From the NCBI GenBank assembly GCA_910583695.1, contig CAJTZL010000020.1, positions 1 to 43,793 on the forward strand: a stretch of DNA of 43,793 nucleotides, given 5' to 3'. The translations under genes and the position numbers were made by a program. This document shows, piece by piece, positions 8,583 to 16,885 of the stretch (its first letter is position 1; each line of letters begins with the position of its first letter). This stretch comes from an uncultured Oscillibacter sp. (GTDB lineage: Bacteria; Bacillota; Clostridia; Oscillospirales; Oscillospiraceae). Below the pieces are notes generated by a model. It searched no databases and was not told the DNA's origin. It saw only the letters and a program-made list of their open reading frames with translations.

Positions 8583-8619
8583 ACCGCCGCCACCCCGGGA
8601 GGACCGGGACGGCGGCGGT
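8583..8619 (-). terminator. Possible weak terminator after ATPase 2
   Basis: A 9-bp GC stem (8583-8591 with 8611-8619) with an inner 5-bp stem lies just past the stop of ATPase 2 on the minus strand. There is no U-run, so it may only attenuate. It would separate the regulator-kinase-ATPase 2 transcript from the permease unit. Confidence 0.4.
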
Positions 8620-8623
8620 GGAC

Positions 8624-9289
8624 TTATTTTACAATGCGGCCGTTCCGGAGGCGCACCACGCGATCGGCGAGCTGGGCAAGCTCCGGGTTGTGGGTGATCA
8701 GAATCAGGGTCTGGTGAAAGGCGTCCGCGGTCATGCTCAAAAGCCCCGCCACGTTCTGGGCGGTCCTGGCGTCGAAGCGTCCCGTGGGCTCGTCGGCCAG
8801 GAGCACCGCGGGTCTGGTAATCAGGGCCCGGGCGATGGCGGCGCACTGCTGTCCGCCGCCGGAGAGCGTATGGGGGAAGTCGTCCAGCGTTTTCGACAGG
8901 CCCAGGAGTCCGGTGACTTCCTCGAAAAAGGCCGTGTCCGGCCGGGAGCGGTCCAGGGCCAGGGGGAGCAGGATGTTTTCCCGGACGGTCAGCTCCGGCA
9001 CAAGGCGGCAGTCCTGAAAGACAAAGCCCACTTTCCGGCGGCGGAAGATGGTCAGCTCCTCCTCCCGGAGGGTGCCCAGGTCCATGCCCTCCACGGTCAC
9101 GGTTCCCTCCGTGGGCCGGCAGAGGCCGCCGATCAGGTTGAAGAGGGTGGTCTTTCCGCTGCCGGAGGCCCCGGTGACGGCCGTGAACTTCCCTTTTTCA
9201 ATGGAGAGGTCGATTCCGTCCACGGCCTGCACCTGCCGGGGACCCTCGTCGAAGTACTTTTTCAGACTGCAAAGCGTTACCATGTCCAT
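8624..9289 (-). CDS. Diverged ABC transporter ATP-binding protein, ATPase 2
   Basis: This is a 221-residue paralogue of the ATPase at 5205-5873, encoded between the kinase and the permease. The start ATG 9289 has AGGAGG (9298-9303) eight bases upstream, overlapping the end of the kinase gene. Walker A (GASGSGKT, 40-47), Walker B (VLLADEPTG) and the switch His (ITHNPE) are intact. The signature reads LSGGGQQC (142-149) instead of LSGGQQQR, and the D-loop reads RFDA instead of NLDS. These changes hit the residues that contact ATP across the dimer, so ATPase activity or partner choice may differ. It may pair with ATPase 1 as a heterodimer or act in signalling; both are inference. Confidence 0.88.
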   Translation of the reverse strand: MDMVTLCSLKKYFDEGPRQVQAVDGIDLSIEKGKFTAVTGASGSGKTTLFNLIGGLCRPTEGTVTVEGMDLGTLREEELTIFRRRKVGFVFQDCRLVPELTVRENILLPLALDRSRPDTAFFEEVTGLLGLSKTLDDFPHTLSGGGQQCAAIARALITRPAVLLADEPTGRFDARTAQNVAGLLSMTADAFHQTLILITHNPELAQLADRVVRLRNGRIVK

Positions 9290-9302
9290 AAAAGCTCCCT
9301 CC

Positions 9303-10307
9303 TCACCGCAGCAGAAATACGGAAAAGGCGGAGCCCTGTCCCACCTCGGATTTCAGGGTGATGTAGCCCCTCTGCCGGGTGATGATGCCCCGGGCCAGGT
9401 ACAGCCCCAGCCCCACGCCCTCCGTTCCGGGCTGCGCCCGGTAAAAGCGCTTGAATACGTCGTTGCAGAGCTCCGCGGGGATGCCGGGCCCGGTGTCTGT
9501 GACGTCAATCCGGGTGTAAAACTGCCAGGGGCGGACCCGGACGCAGACGCTCCCGCCCTCCGGCGTGTACTTCACCGCGTTGTCCAGCAGGTTCCCCAGG
9601 GCCTCCGCCGTCCATTTGGGGTCGTGCCGGACGGTCTCCCGGCTGTCGCAGTCCACGTCGATTTGAATGTGCTTGCGGTTTGCCGCAGGCAGGACGCCGC
9701 TCACCGCCTGGGCGATGGTGTCATATAAGGCGGCGTCCTCCAGGCGCAGGGCGAACGTCCCGGTTTCCAGCCGGGACATTTTAATGAGGGACTGCATGAG
9801 GAAGTCCAGCTTGCGGACCTGGGCGGAGAGGGTGGAGAGAAACTCCGCCCGCTTCTCCTCCGGCAGCTCCTGTCCGCAGAGGATGTCCGTGAACATCCGG
9901 ATGTTGGACAAAGGCGTTTTCACCTGATGGGAGATGTCGCTGACCAGCTCCTGGATGGTCTGCTTGTCCGCCTCGCTCTGCCGCTGTCCCGCCTGGGTCC
10001 GGCTGTGGTATTGCAGGAGCCTTCCCTGCACCTTGGAGAGCTGGGAGTCCTCGTAGGGGCGGTAGTTCTCCGGCTCCCGGTCCTTTTCCAGGGCGTCCAG
10101 GGTTTCGCAGATGCTGTTGGCAAACCCGGCCTCCCGCCGCTCCTGGCAGCGCTTCCAGAGGTGCGTCAGAACCAGGACCGCCGCCCCCAGGGCTGCCGCC
10201 GCCCCCCGCAGGGCCGCCGCCGGAAGCTCCGGCAGGCTCAGCAGAAGCAGCGCCAGCGCCGCCAGGGTCAGAAGGCGGGGCGGACAGGCCGCATGGTCCC
10301 GCCTCAT
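9303..10307 (-). CDS. Membrane sensor histidine kinase
   Basis: This is a 334-residue sensor kinase. Two hydrophobic segments (about 12-28 and 33-50) sit at the N terminus with almost no extracellular loop, as in intramembrane-sensing kinases that listen to an ABC permease rather than to an external ligand. The dimerisation and phosphoacceptor box is ISHQVKTPLSN with H127. The N box (EALGNLLDNAVKYTPEGG), G1 (DTGPGIP), F box (FKRFYRA) and G2 (GVGLGLYLA) are all present. The start overlaps the regulator's stop by four bases. With the regulator and ABC genes it forms a probable envelope- or peptide-stress module. Confidence 0.93.
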   Translation of the reverse strand: MRRDHAACPPRLLTLAALALLLLSLPELPAAALRGAAAALGAAVLVLTHLWKRCQERREAGFANSICETLDALEKDREPENYRPYEDSQLSKVQGRLLQYHSRTQAGQRQSEADKQTIQELVSDISHQVKTPLSNIRMFTDILCGQELPEEKRAEFLSTLSAQVRKLDFLMQSLIKMSRLETGTFALRLEDAALYDTIAQAVSGVLPAANRKHIQIDVDCDSRETVRHDPKWTAEALGNLLDNAVKYTPEGGSVCVRVRPWQFYTRIDVTDTGPGIPAELCNDVFKRFYRAQPGTEGVGLGLYLARGIITRQRGYITLKSEVGQGSAFSVFLLR

Positions 10308-10987
10308 ACCGCCTCTCCTGTCCAGACGTAGCCCATGCCCCGGACCGTTTGAATGTAGGTATGCCCGGCGTCCTCAATTTTGGCGCGCAGGCGGTTCATG
10401 GTCACGGTAAGGGTGTGGTCGTCGATGAAGTTGCCGTCCAGGTCCCACAGCTTTTCCAGCAGGAGCCGCCGGGTGACGACCGTTCCGGCGCTGGCGGTGA
10501 GGAGCCGCAGGAGCTTGTATTCGTTGGGGGTGATGGCTACCCGTTGGCCGCCCCGAACGGCGGTCAAAGCCTGAAAATCCAGGCGCAGGAACCCGTCGTC
10601 AAAGGAGCTGCCGTCGGTCCGGGGGGTTCCCCGGCGCAGGACCGCCTCCACGCGGCGCCGGAGAATTTGGATGCTGAAGGGCTTGGTGATATAATCGTCC
10701 GCGCCCAGGTCAAAGCCGTTGAGCTGGTCCTGCTCCAGGTCGTTGGCGGTCAGGAAGATGACCGGCAGCTCCGGCGCGGACGCCTTGAGCTCCCGGCAGA
10801 GGTCCAGGCCGCTTCCGTCCGGGAGGTTGATGTCCAGGATCACCAGATCAAAGCGATCGGTTTTCAAAAGCTGCCGGGCCTTCCGGCAGGTGTAGGCCGC
10901 CGCAGTGAGGAACCCGGCCCCGTCCAGGGAAAAGCAAAGTCCCGCGCTCAGGGTCAAATCGTCCTCCACAACCAGGATGTTTGCCAT
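10304..10987 (-). CDS. OmpR/PhoB-family response regulator
   Basis: This is a 227-residue transcription factor. The receiver domain (1-115) has acidic residues E8, D9 and D10, phosphoacceptor D52 in LVILDINLPDGSG, T80 and K102. The C-terminal winged helix (about 130-227) has the family ending LRAKIEDAGHTYIQTVRGMGYVW. The start ATG 10987 is preceded by GGAGG at 10998-11002 and by a promoter at 11022-11050. It is first in the operon, ahead of the kinase. Its likely target is the triple 11-bp repeat in front of the permease at 8530-8557. Confidence 0.94.
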   Translation of the reverse strand: MANILVVEDDLTLSAGLCFSLDGAGFLTAAAYTCRKARQLLKTDRFDLVILDINLPDGSGLDLCRELKASAPELPVIFLTANDLEQDQLNGFDLGADDYITKPFSIQILRRRVEAVLRRGTPRTDGSSFDDGFLRLDFQALTAVRGGQRVAITPNEYKLLRLLTASAGTVVTRRLLLEKLWDLDGNFIDDHTLTVTMNRLRAKIEDAGHTYIQTVRGMGYVWTGEAV

Positions 10988-11021
10988 GGGAGTCTCGCCT
11001 CCAGTTTTGGATGTCTCTGGG

Positions 11022-11050
11022 ATTATACCTTACGGACGGGGATTTTGCAA
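11022..11050 (-). promoter_or_regulatory. Sigma-A promoter of the two-component operon
   Basis: TTGCAA (11045-11050), 17-bp spacer, perfect TATAAT (11022-11027), read on the minus strand. The leader to ATG 10987 is about 28 nt. No copy of the GTTACA repeat is seen here. Confidence 0.85.
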
Positions 11051-11249
11051 ACATCTTTCGCCGGGCGGCCCGGACCGCCCAGCCTGAACCCGCCGGAAAG
11101 CACGGCCGCGGGGCGGCGCTCCGGAGAGCGGCCCGGTGATGAGATGGAATCTCCGGCGGCGCGGTCTGGTGACATACCTATTTAATATAGAAAGGAGGGA
11201 TGCGGCCCGCCGCAAAAGCACGCTGCCCGAAGGGGCGGGAAAAACAGTG
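11051..11249. other. Intergenic DNA without a recognisable gene
   Basis: This stretch lies between the divergently read two-component promoter and the terminator of the BCCT operon. It contains a plus-strand AAAGGAGGG followed one base later by ATG (about 11190-11202), but the resulting ORF is only 32 codons and the spacing is too short for translation. I see no RNA or repeat here. Confidence 0.5.
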
Positions 11250-11288
11250 GCAAGGCCACGGAAACGCAAGGAGTTTCCGTGGCCTTGC
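11250..11288. terminator. Terminator of the BCCT operon
   Basis: A perfect 15-bp stem (11250-11264 with 11274-11288) closes a 9-nt loop. On the minus strand it is followed by CACTGTTTTT. On the plus strand only TTT follows. It lies 86 bases past the BCCT stop. Confidence 0.8.
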
Positions 11289-11373
11289 TTTGCCTTGAGG
11301 CGCCGCTTTCCCGGCGGGCTTGTCCAATGCCAGGGGCTCCGCGGCTTTCGCAGGGAGCGCTTCCTGCGGCGGA

Positions 11374-12954
11374 TCAGACTTCCCCGGCGGAGTCTCCGGA
11401 TTTCGGCGCGGGCTCCGGGGCGTGCCGCCGGTCGAAAAAGAACATTTTCACGGTAGCGACGATATGGAGCACAATGTAAGAGGAGAGAATGCTCCCGATG
11501 GTGACTACCATGTAGCGTACGCCGTCGTTTCCCTTGCTGCCGGAGGCGTAGGCCATCAGCAGGAAGGACAGGAGGCCGATGACAAGCCCCCAGGTAAGTT
11601 TGACGGCCCAGGGAGCTTCATCCCCAATCCGCCTGTCCCGGATGCACAGCGCGGAGATCACCGTGATGCTGTTGTCGGCGCTGGTGGTGAAGGAAATCAG
11701 CATGATGAACAGCGTCACCGGAATCAGGACGCCGCTGAACGGAAGATTTTGCAAGAGGGCCCAGATTCCCGTATAGGTGCCGCCCTGGCGGATGACGGCG
11801 GCCAGATCCGCAATGCCGTGAAGCTGCCAGTTCAAGGCGCAGCCTCCAAAGATGCCGAACCACAGCATGGCGAAGAAGCTGGGCATGAGCCAGTTGATAA
11901 ACAGGGATTCCCGAATCGTGTGCCCGTAAGAGAGCTGAGCAAGGAACACACCGGTTACGGGGGCAAACGCCATCCAAAAGGCCCAGTTGTACACGGTCCA
12001 CTCCTGGATAAGGGCGGGGCCTCCCTCCATGCCGGTATCGAAGGCCCATGTGGGAAGATGCTGGAGCCAATAGCCAATGGAGGAGGTGGTCGTATTCAGG
12101 GAAAAGACGAAGGAACCGCTCAGAAGCAGGATGATGGACAGCAGGAGCATGTAAAACCAGAAATTCAGCCGGCTGAAAAACCGGATGCCCCGCTCCACAC
12201 CGCTCAGGGAAGAGCCCAGGTACAGTGCCGTGGTCAGCAGCATGATGAAAAACATCAGTGCGGGAGTCGGCGCAATGCCGTATACCGTTCGGAAGCAGGT
12301 CGTAGCCAGTCCGATAAAGGTGCCCAGCGTTCCGACGATGGCCAGCGCCAGCGCCAGCACGGCAATCACGTCAATGACGGAGGAGAGCCCGGGCTTGGAG
12401 GACAGCCTGCCGATCAGCGGCTCCAGCGTGCTGGAGAGCGACAGGGCCTTTCCTTTATTGAAGCAGGTATAGGCGATGCTGACGGCAAAAACGCCGAAAA
12501 ATGCATAGGGGAAAAATGTCCACTCATGCAGGGAGCGCCCCATGGCGAACAGGACGGCCTCCACTGAGCCGGGGACGATCTGATATCCGTCCAGCTCCCC
12601 CCAAATGCTTTCCAGAAACACCACGGGCTGAGCAATGCTGGAGGAGACGATGCTTGCTCCGATACCGCCAGTCAGGGACATGGCAAACCAGGTCCAGAAG
12701 CCATGCTTGGGCTTTGCATTTTCTCCTCCGATGCGGATTCTACCGACCTTGGAGACCATGAGCACGCAGCAGAGAAGGAACAGGACCACGACGATCAGCT
12801 GATAGAGCCAGCTCATATGCGCGTATGCCCAGTTGAATGCGGCCTTGAACCATGAGATCAGCAGCTTGTTGTTTACAAGGCCGACGATTCCGGATACCAG
12901 CACCGCAGAGAACGCGGGGAAAAATACGGACTTCCGAAGTTTGAGTTTGTCCAT
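11374..12954 (-). CDS. BCCT-family (betaine/carnitine/choline) transporter
   Basis: This is a secondary transporter of 526 residues with about 12 membrane helices. The BCCT signature is clear: WTVYNWAFWMAFAP followed by FLAQLSYGHTIRE (about residues 318-350). The second family block, GLATTCFRTVYGIAP, and LISFTTSADNSITVIS near the end are also typical. Members move quaternary or zwitterionic amines such as glycine betaine, carnitine and gamma-butyrobetaine by Na+ symport or by exchange. The start ATG 12954 has only a weak site (GAAGGTG), suggesting coupling to the amidohydrolase gene 37 bases upstream. As last gene of the operon it may import the substrate or exchange it for a product. The C-terminal tail is short and charged, without the long osmosensory extension of BetP. 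Confidence 0.9.
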   Translation of the reverse strand: MDKLKLRKSVFFPAFSAVLVSGIVGLVNNKLLISWFKAAFNWAYAHMSWLYQLIVVVLFLLCCVLMVSKVGRIRIGGENAKPKHGFWTWFAMSLTGGIGASIVSSSIAQPVVFLESIWGELDGYQIVPGSVEAVLFAMGRSLHEWTFFPYAFFGVFAVSIAYTCFNKGKALSLSSTLEPLIGRLSSKPGLSSVIDVIAVLALALAIVGTLGTFIGLATTCFRTVYGIAPTPALMFFIMLLTTALYLGSSLSGVERGIRFFSRLNFWFYMLLLSIILLLSGSFVFSLNTTTSSIGYWLQHLPTWAFDTGMEGGPALIQEWTVYNWAFWMAFAPVTGVFLAQLSYGHTIRESLFINWLMPSFFAMLWFGIFGGCALNWQLHGIADLAAVIRQGGTYTGIWALLQNLPFSGVLIPVTLFIMLISFTTSADNSITVISALCIRDRRIGDEAPWAVKLTWGLVIGLLSFLLMAYASGSKGNDGVRYMVVTIGSILSSYIVLHIVATVKMFFFDRRHAPEPAPKSGDSAGEV

Positions 12955-12991
12955 TCAGGCAACACCTTCTCTCTGACATGTCAACCGGAGC

Positions 12992-14464
12992 TCATCCGGC
13001 ATAAAAATCATGAACATGCGCAAGCAGCAGGGCGTTGTCTCGCTTCCCCGGGTCCGCCGCCCGCAGCTCCCGGAGGACCTGAGCGATGCGCGTTCCGGCA
13101 TCTGCGGCCTTCCGGCGGAAGGACTCCTCCACGCCCCAGGTCTGCACGCCGTTGACGAACGTCATTTCCACGGAGCTCCGGGTGGCGCGCTGCACCACCA
13201 TGGCCAGGGGATCGCTGCCGGGGTCCGCATAGGGGCGGCAGACCGTTTCCATATTCAGGCACACGAAGTCGGCATTGCGCCCCTCCGCGATGACGCCCTC
13301 GGAAAGCCTGCCGGCAGCAATCTGCGCACCCATGGAGGTGGCCATTTTCAGGGGGTAACGGTAATCCACCACGGCGTCCACGCCGCTGCGGCGGTTGTTG
13401 AGCCATGCAACCCGAATCTCCCGGAGATAATCCTGGTCGTCATCCAGAGTACAGCCGTCCAGGCCGATGCCGCAGGTCAGATTCAACTCCGCCGCGCGGT
13501 GCATCTGGAAGGCTCCGCTGCGCAGACGCAGGTTGGAGGATGCGAGATTCACCAGAATGGCACCGGACTCGGCAATCAGACGAAGGTCCTCCTCATCCAG
13601 CCAGACGGCGTGGCCAAAGGAGACCCAGGGGCCCAGGAAACCGATGTCGCTGTAATGCTTGATGAAGCTCTTGCCCCAGGTTCTTCTGGCATACTCGGCC
13701 TGATACTGCGTTTCCAGCAGGTGCAGATGGATGTGCATATGATGCTCCATTGCGTATTCCTTCATGCGCAGGAGGGCTTTGTCGCTGCACCATTGACCGC
13801 CGTTGGGGTGAAGCTGGAGCTCTACCCAGCCGGCGTCGATTTCGTCCCGCAGGGCCTCCCGAGTTTCCTCCATCAGCGTCAGATAGTCGTCCATGGTCAT
13901 CAGCTGATCCCGGATGCCCGCGGCGAATGTGCTGCGCAGAGGCTCCGGCAGTCCGGCGATAAATTCATCCCGGTTGTAGTAGATGCGCTTGTTCTGGTCG
14001 ATGAACAGCGGGCAGAGGATGGAGCGCAGCCCTGCGTCCCTGTAGCCCCGCGCGGCTTGGACCAGCTCCTCCTTCATGTGGAAGAAATCGTTGGGATTGT
14101 GGCTGTGCAGCACGGTTCCCACGCCGCTGGAGGCCAGAAGGATACCGTCGTAATAGCATGCGTCGTAGTGGGGGATTGCCGCCAGCTTGTTCAAATCCTG
14201 GAGCCAGATCTCCAGGGCGCGGTCGGGAACGCTCATGGAACTGGGGGTAATGCCTCTTCCGTGATCGTGCGCGTCCACAAAAGCGGGCATCGCCAGCCAA
14301 TTTTCGTTCTCACGGATTTCGGCCTCAGGGCACAGGGCCTGCAGGGTCTCCTTGGCGCCGATCTTCCGGACCACGCCGTTTTGCACCAGAATCGCCTGAT
14401 GCTCAGACACCTGCCCGGATACGCCGTCCCACAAATACTTGGGAGATAGAATCATATCGTTCAT
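12992..14464 (-). CDS. COG0402-type metal-dependent amidohydrolase/deaminase, substrate unknown
   Basis: This is a 490-residue amidohydrolase-superfamily enzyme of the branch that holds guanine, cytosine and S-adenosylhomocysteine deaminases and atrazine chlorohydrolase. Metal and catalytic residues are complete: H66 and H68 (DAHDHG), H246/H248 and E251 (HIHLHLLET), H285 (FGHAVWL) and D336 (GIGLDG). The stretch LASSNLRLRSG matches the conserved block HNP-SNLKL-SG of the branch, but with LAS in place of HNP. The start ATG 14464 follows AAGGAAGG; the longer upstream frame lacks a site. It should hydrolyse a C-N bond (deaminase or ring amidohydrolase). The BCCT, SDR and SLC13 neighbours suggest one step of a catabolic route. 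Confidence 0.85.
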   Translation of the reverse strand: MNDMILSPKYLWDGVSGQVSEHQAILVQNGVVRKIGAKETLQALCPEAEIRENENWLAMPAFVDAHDHGRGITPSSMSVPDRALEIWLQDLNKLAAIPHYDACYYDGILLASSGVGTVLHSHNPNDFFHMKEELVQAARGYRDAGLRSILCPLFIDQNKRIYYNRDEFIAGLPEPLRSTFAAGIRDQLMTMDDYLTLMEETREALRDEIDAGWVELQLHPNGGQWCSDKALLRMKEYAMEHHMHIHLHLLETQYQAEYARRTWGKSFIKHYSDIGFLGPWVSFGHAVWLDEEDLRLIAESGAILVNLASSNLRLRSGAFQMHRAAELNLTCGIGLDGCTLDDDQDYLREIRVAWLNNRRSGVDAVVDYRYPLKMATSMGAQIAAGRLSEGVIAEGRNADFVCLNMETVCRPYADPGSDPLAMVVQRATRSSVEMTFVNGVQTWGVEESFRRKAADAGTRIAQVLRELRAADPGKRDNALLLAHVHDFYAG

Positions 14465-14485
14465 AAATGGTCCTTCCTTTTCATT

Positions 14486-14529
14486 GCTGCCGGAGGGAAG
14501 GCCCAGGCGGCCTTTCCTGCTCCGGCAGC
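14486..14529. other. Long intercistronic hairpin upstream of the amidohydrolase
   Basis: GCTGCCGGAG (14486-14495) pairs with CTCCGGCAGC (14520-14529). An inner stem continues with GGAAGGCC against GGCCTTTCC with one bulged base. It ends a few bases before the ribosome binding site of the amidohydrolase and has no U-run. It may set transcript processing or lower translation between SDR and amidohydrolase. Confidence 0.45.
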
Positions 14530-14595
14530 GGTCGTGCGGCAGGGCGAAGAGCTCCGCCCGTCCATCCGGCATTCCCCGGTTATGAATGCAGGTTC

Positions 14596-15375
14596 TTACT
14601 TGCCGGGACGCTTGTAGTTGAGATACAAGGAGGCCTCCGTGCCGCCGTCCACGACGATTGCCTGCCCGGTAATGGCGCGGGCCTCGTCGCTGGCCAGGAA
14701 CAGGGCGGTTTCGGCGATGTCCCTGGCCTGGATTTCAAAGGGTGCGGGCTGATAAGTATCCAGGAAGCGCTGACGGGCCTCCCCCTCAAAGCCTGTATTC
14801 AGGGGCGTGTTGACAAATCCCGGGCAAATGGCGTTGCAGCGGATGTTGCTGCGGGCAAAATCAATTGCCACGGAGCGGGTGATGGCCAGGGCACCGGCCT
14901 TTGCGGCCGCGTAGCCCAGCTTGTTGGGAGTGGGCCGGATTCCATAAGTGCCCACCAGATTCAGAATGACGCCGCCCCCGTTTTTCTCCATGTGGGGAAT
15001 GGCATATTTGCAGCCCAGGAACACACTGTCCATGTCCAGCGCAACCACTTTGCGGTAGTCCTCATAAGTTGTGGTGGTGGCGGTGCCCACCGGACTGATT
15101 CCCGCCACGGTGAAGAAGACGTCGATACGGCCGAAGGCGTCCACGACCTCCTGGAAAAAGCGCTCCATCGCCTGTTCGTTGGTGATGTCCACGGTCCAGG
15201 CCCTTGCACGGCCGCCGGCGGAAAGGATGCCGTCTGCGGTGGCGGCCGCGGTTTCCGGGTTGATGTCCACAACGCAGACGCTGGCTCCCTCGGCGGCAAA
15301 GAGCTCGCAGGAGAGCTTGCCCATGCCGGAACCGCCGCCGGTGATGGCTACAACTTTATCTTCAAATCGTTTCAT
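14596..15375 (-). CDS. Short-chain dehydrogenase/reductase with non-canonical active site
   Basis: This is a classical-length SDR of 259 residues. The Rossmann motif is TGGGSGMG (12-19), and D37 at the end of beta-2 (VVDIN) predicts NAD(H). Tyr155 and Lys159 of YxxxK are present (YAAAK). The usual catalytic Ser, 13 residues before the Tyr, is Gly142 (NLVGTYG), with Thr143 next to it. The structural NNAG is TVAG (89-92), and the helix-4 Asn is Asp114. The start ATG 15375 has AAGGAGGA at 15384-15391. The gene lies 48 bases downstream of the SLC13-like transporter. Either Thr143 takes over the Ser role or the enzyme has a modified reaction. The C-terminal ITGQAIVVDGG is normal. Confidence 0.9.
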   Translation of the reverse strand: MKRFEDKVVAITGGGSGMGKLSCELFAAEGASVCVVDINPETAAATADGILSAGGRARAWTVDITNEQAMERFFQEVVDAFGRIDVFFTVAGISPVGTATTTTYEDYRKVVALDMDSVFLGCKYAIPHMEKNGGGVILNLVGTYGIRPTPNKLGYAAAKAGALAITRSVAIDFARSNIRCNAICPGFVNTPLNTGFEGEARQRFLDTYQPAPFEIQARDIAETALFLASDEARAITGQAIVVDGGTEASLYLNYKRPGK

Positions 15376-15423
15376 GTCAAAAATCCTCCTTCAAATATTC
15401 AGGGATGCGAGGGCGCGCCGGAT

Positions 15424-16707
15424 TCAGGAAAACGCGGGGAAAATCGTCATGGCGATCAGGACGCCGACGATGCCGCGGACCACCGCAGGCACCAGGCCAA
15501 CCTTCAGGATGGTCTTCTGGGTATATCCGCCGGCCTGCATGGCCATGGGAACAACGGGATTTGGCATCGGGGTGATCAGGGAGGACATGGACGCCAGAGA
15601 GCAGAGGATGACGGGGCCTCTGGGATCGCAGCCGATGGAGCTGCACGTGATGATCAGAATGGGAATCAGAACCGTGGTGGTGGCCTTGTTGTAGAGGAAC
15701 GAGGTCATCAGGAAGGACACAATGTAGAACACGGCACCGATGATATACCCGTTTGTCACGCCAGAGAGTATGCCGGCGGCGGCGTCGCCCAGCAGCTGCG
15801 CGGCGCCGGTCTGCCCCAGACCCTCACCCATGATGGTCACGCCTGCGTACAGCAGGACCATGCTCATATTCATCTTGATCAGGGCCTCCTGCTCGCTCAG
15901 AACCCCGGAGAGCACCACCACGGTGGCGCCGGCCATTGTAACCGCCCAGGAGGGCAGGCCCAGCATCAGGCCGATTACAACCAGAACAAATACACCGTAG
16001 CCCAGGATTTCCCGCACGGGAGACAGTGCCTCCTGATTGGCGATGCCGGGGCCCGAAATGGCGATGGTGGGGACCTCCGGCTCATCCGGCATCATTTTGG
16101 GCAGAACAAAGATGGCCAGCAGCAGCGTGACAATTGCAGTCGGCAGAAAGACGAAGGTCTCGCTCCACATGTTCAGCATTCCGCCGGTCCAGCCGTAGGA
16201 CTCCAGATACCCGTTCTGGGTCACATACCATGCGGCGTAGGGGCCGATGGGCTCCACCACGAAGGAGGTGGAGACGACGGTGACGGCAATGGGATACATC
16301 ATCTTGGCGGGACTGACCTTCAGCCGCTCGCACATATTGATGACCAGGGGATACACCATGGCGAACATGGCGGGCAGGCTGGGCACGAACTGCCCCAGCA
16401 GGAAGATCACCAGGATATAGGAAGCCAGAACCTTTGTGAACGATCCGTCCGTGACCTTGTACAGCAATTTGGTGATATTGCCGACCATCTGGGTACGGGA
16501 CAGGCCCGCTGCCACAATGAACATTCCCGCCATGGTCAAGACGTTGTTGTTGCCGAATCCGGCAAACACGGCGGGGGCGTCAACGCAGCCGGTTACAAAC
16601 AGGGCGACGATCACTCCCATGCTGGTAAAGGCCATGGGAATTTTCCTGTTGAAAAACAGCACGATCATCACCACAAAGATAATTAGACAGATTACCATAC
16701 TACTCAT
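15424..16707 (-). CDS. SLC13/CitM-like ion-coupled transporter
   Basis: This is a 427-residue integral membrane protein with about 10-12 helices, of the ion-transporter superfamily (DASS/SLC13, CitMHS, ArsB/NhaD). GFGNNNVLTMAGMFIVAAGLSRT near residue 50-72 is the usual first conserved block. SFLYNKATTTVLIP (about 340) and ITPMPNPVVPM (about 378) occupy the two inverted re-entrant-loop regions where SLC13 proteins bind Na+ and carboxylate. Members carry di- or tricarboxylates, sulfate or other anions. The start ATG 16707 follows AGGAGG (16717-16722); the 25-codon upstream extension has no site. It is first in the four-gene operon and divergent from the LysR gene. Confidence 0.82.
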   Translation of the reverse strand: MSSMVICLIIFVVMIVLFFNRKIPMAFTSMGVIVALFVTGCVDAPAVFAGFGNNNVLTMAGMFIVAAGLSRTQMVGNITKLLYKVTDGSFTKVLASYILVIFLLGQFVPSLPAMFAMVYPLVINMCERLKVSPAKMMYPIAVTVVSTSFVVEPIGPYAAWYVTQNGYLESYGWTGGMLNMWSETFVFLPTAIVTLLLAIFVLPKMMPDEPEVPTIAISGPGIANQEALSPVREILGYGVFVLVVIGLMLGLPSWAVTMAGATVVVLSGVLSEQEALIKMNMSMVLLYAGVTIMGEGLGQTGAAQLLGDAAAGILSGVTNGYIIGAVFYIVSFLMTSFLYNKATTTVLIPILIITCSSIGCDPRGPVILCSLASMSSLITPMPNPVVPMAMQAGGYTQKTILKVGLVPAVVRGIVGVLIAMTIFPAFS

Positions 16708-16847
16708 GTCAAGTTTCCTCCTCCAAAAGGTTGTGATGAGCGGGGACGGGGATGCGTACTTGCGCCGCCTCTGTGCCGGCATACAGAAACGGCCTGCATG
16801 CGTGCCGGAAAAGCCAGGGGAATTTTGTTAAAAAAAAGACATGCCTC

Positions 16848-16876
16848 TTGACGAATATTAAAACACAAGGTATTCT
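16848..16876 (+). promoter_or_regulatory. Promoter of the LysR gene
   Basis: TTGACG (16848-16853), 17-bp spacer, TATTCT (16871-16876). The leader is about 60 nt and carries the candidate LysR sites at 16875-16920. Confidence 0.7.
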
Positions 16877-16885
16877 TTTCGTAAA
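16857..16885 (-). promoter_or_regulatory. Candidate divergent promoter of the SLC13-SDR-amidohydrolase-BCCT operon
   Basis: On the minus strand TTTACG (16880-16885), 17-bp spacer, TTTAAT (16857-16862). It overlaps the LysR promoter back to back, the usual LysR arrangement. The match is moderate, as expected if activation is needed. Confidence 0.45.

Noticed and set aside
11190..11290. AAAGGAGGG followed by ATG on the plus strand with a 32-codon ORF
   Set aside because: The spacing between site and ATG is one base, and the ORF runs into the terminator hairpin; no promoter of quality precedes it.
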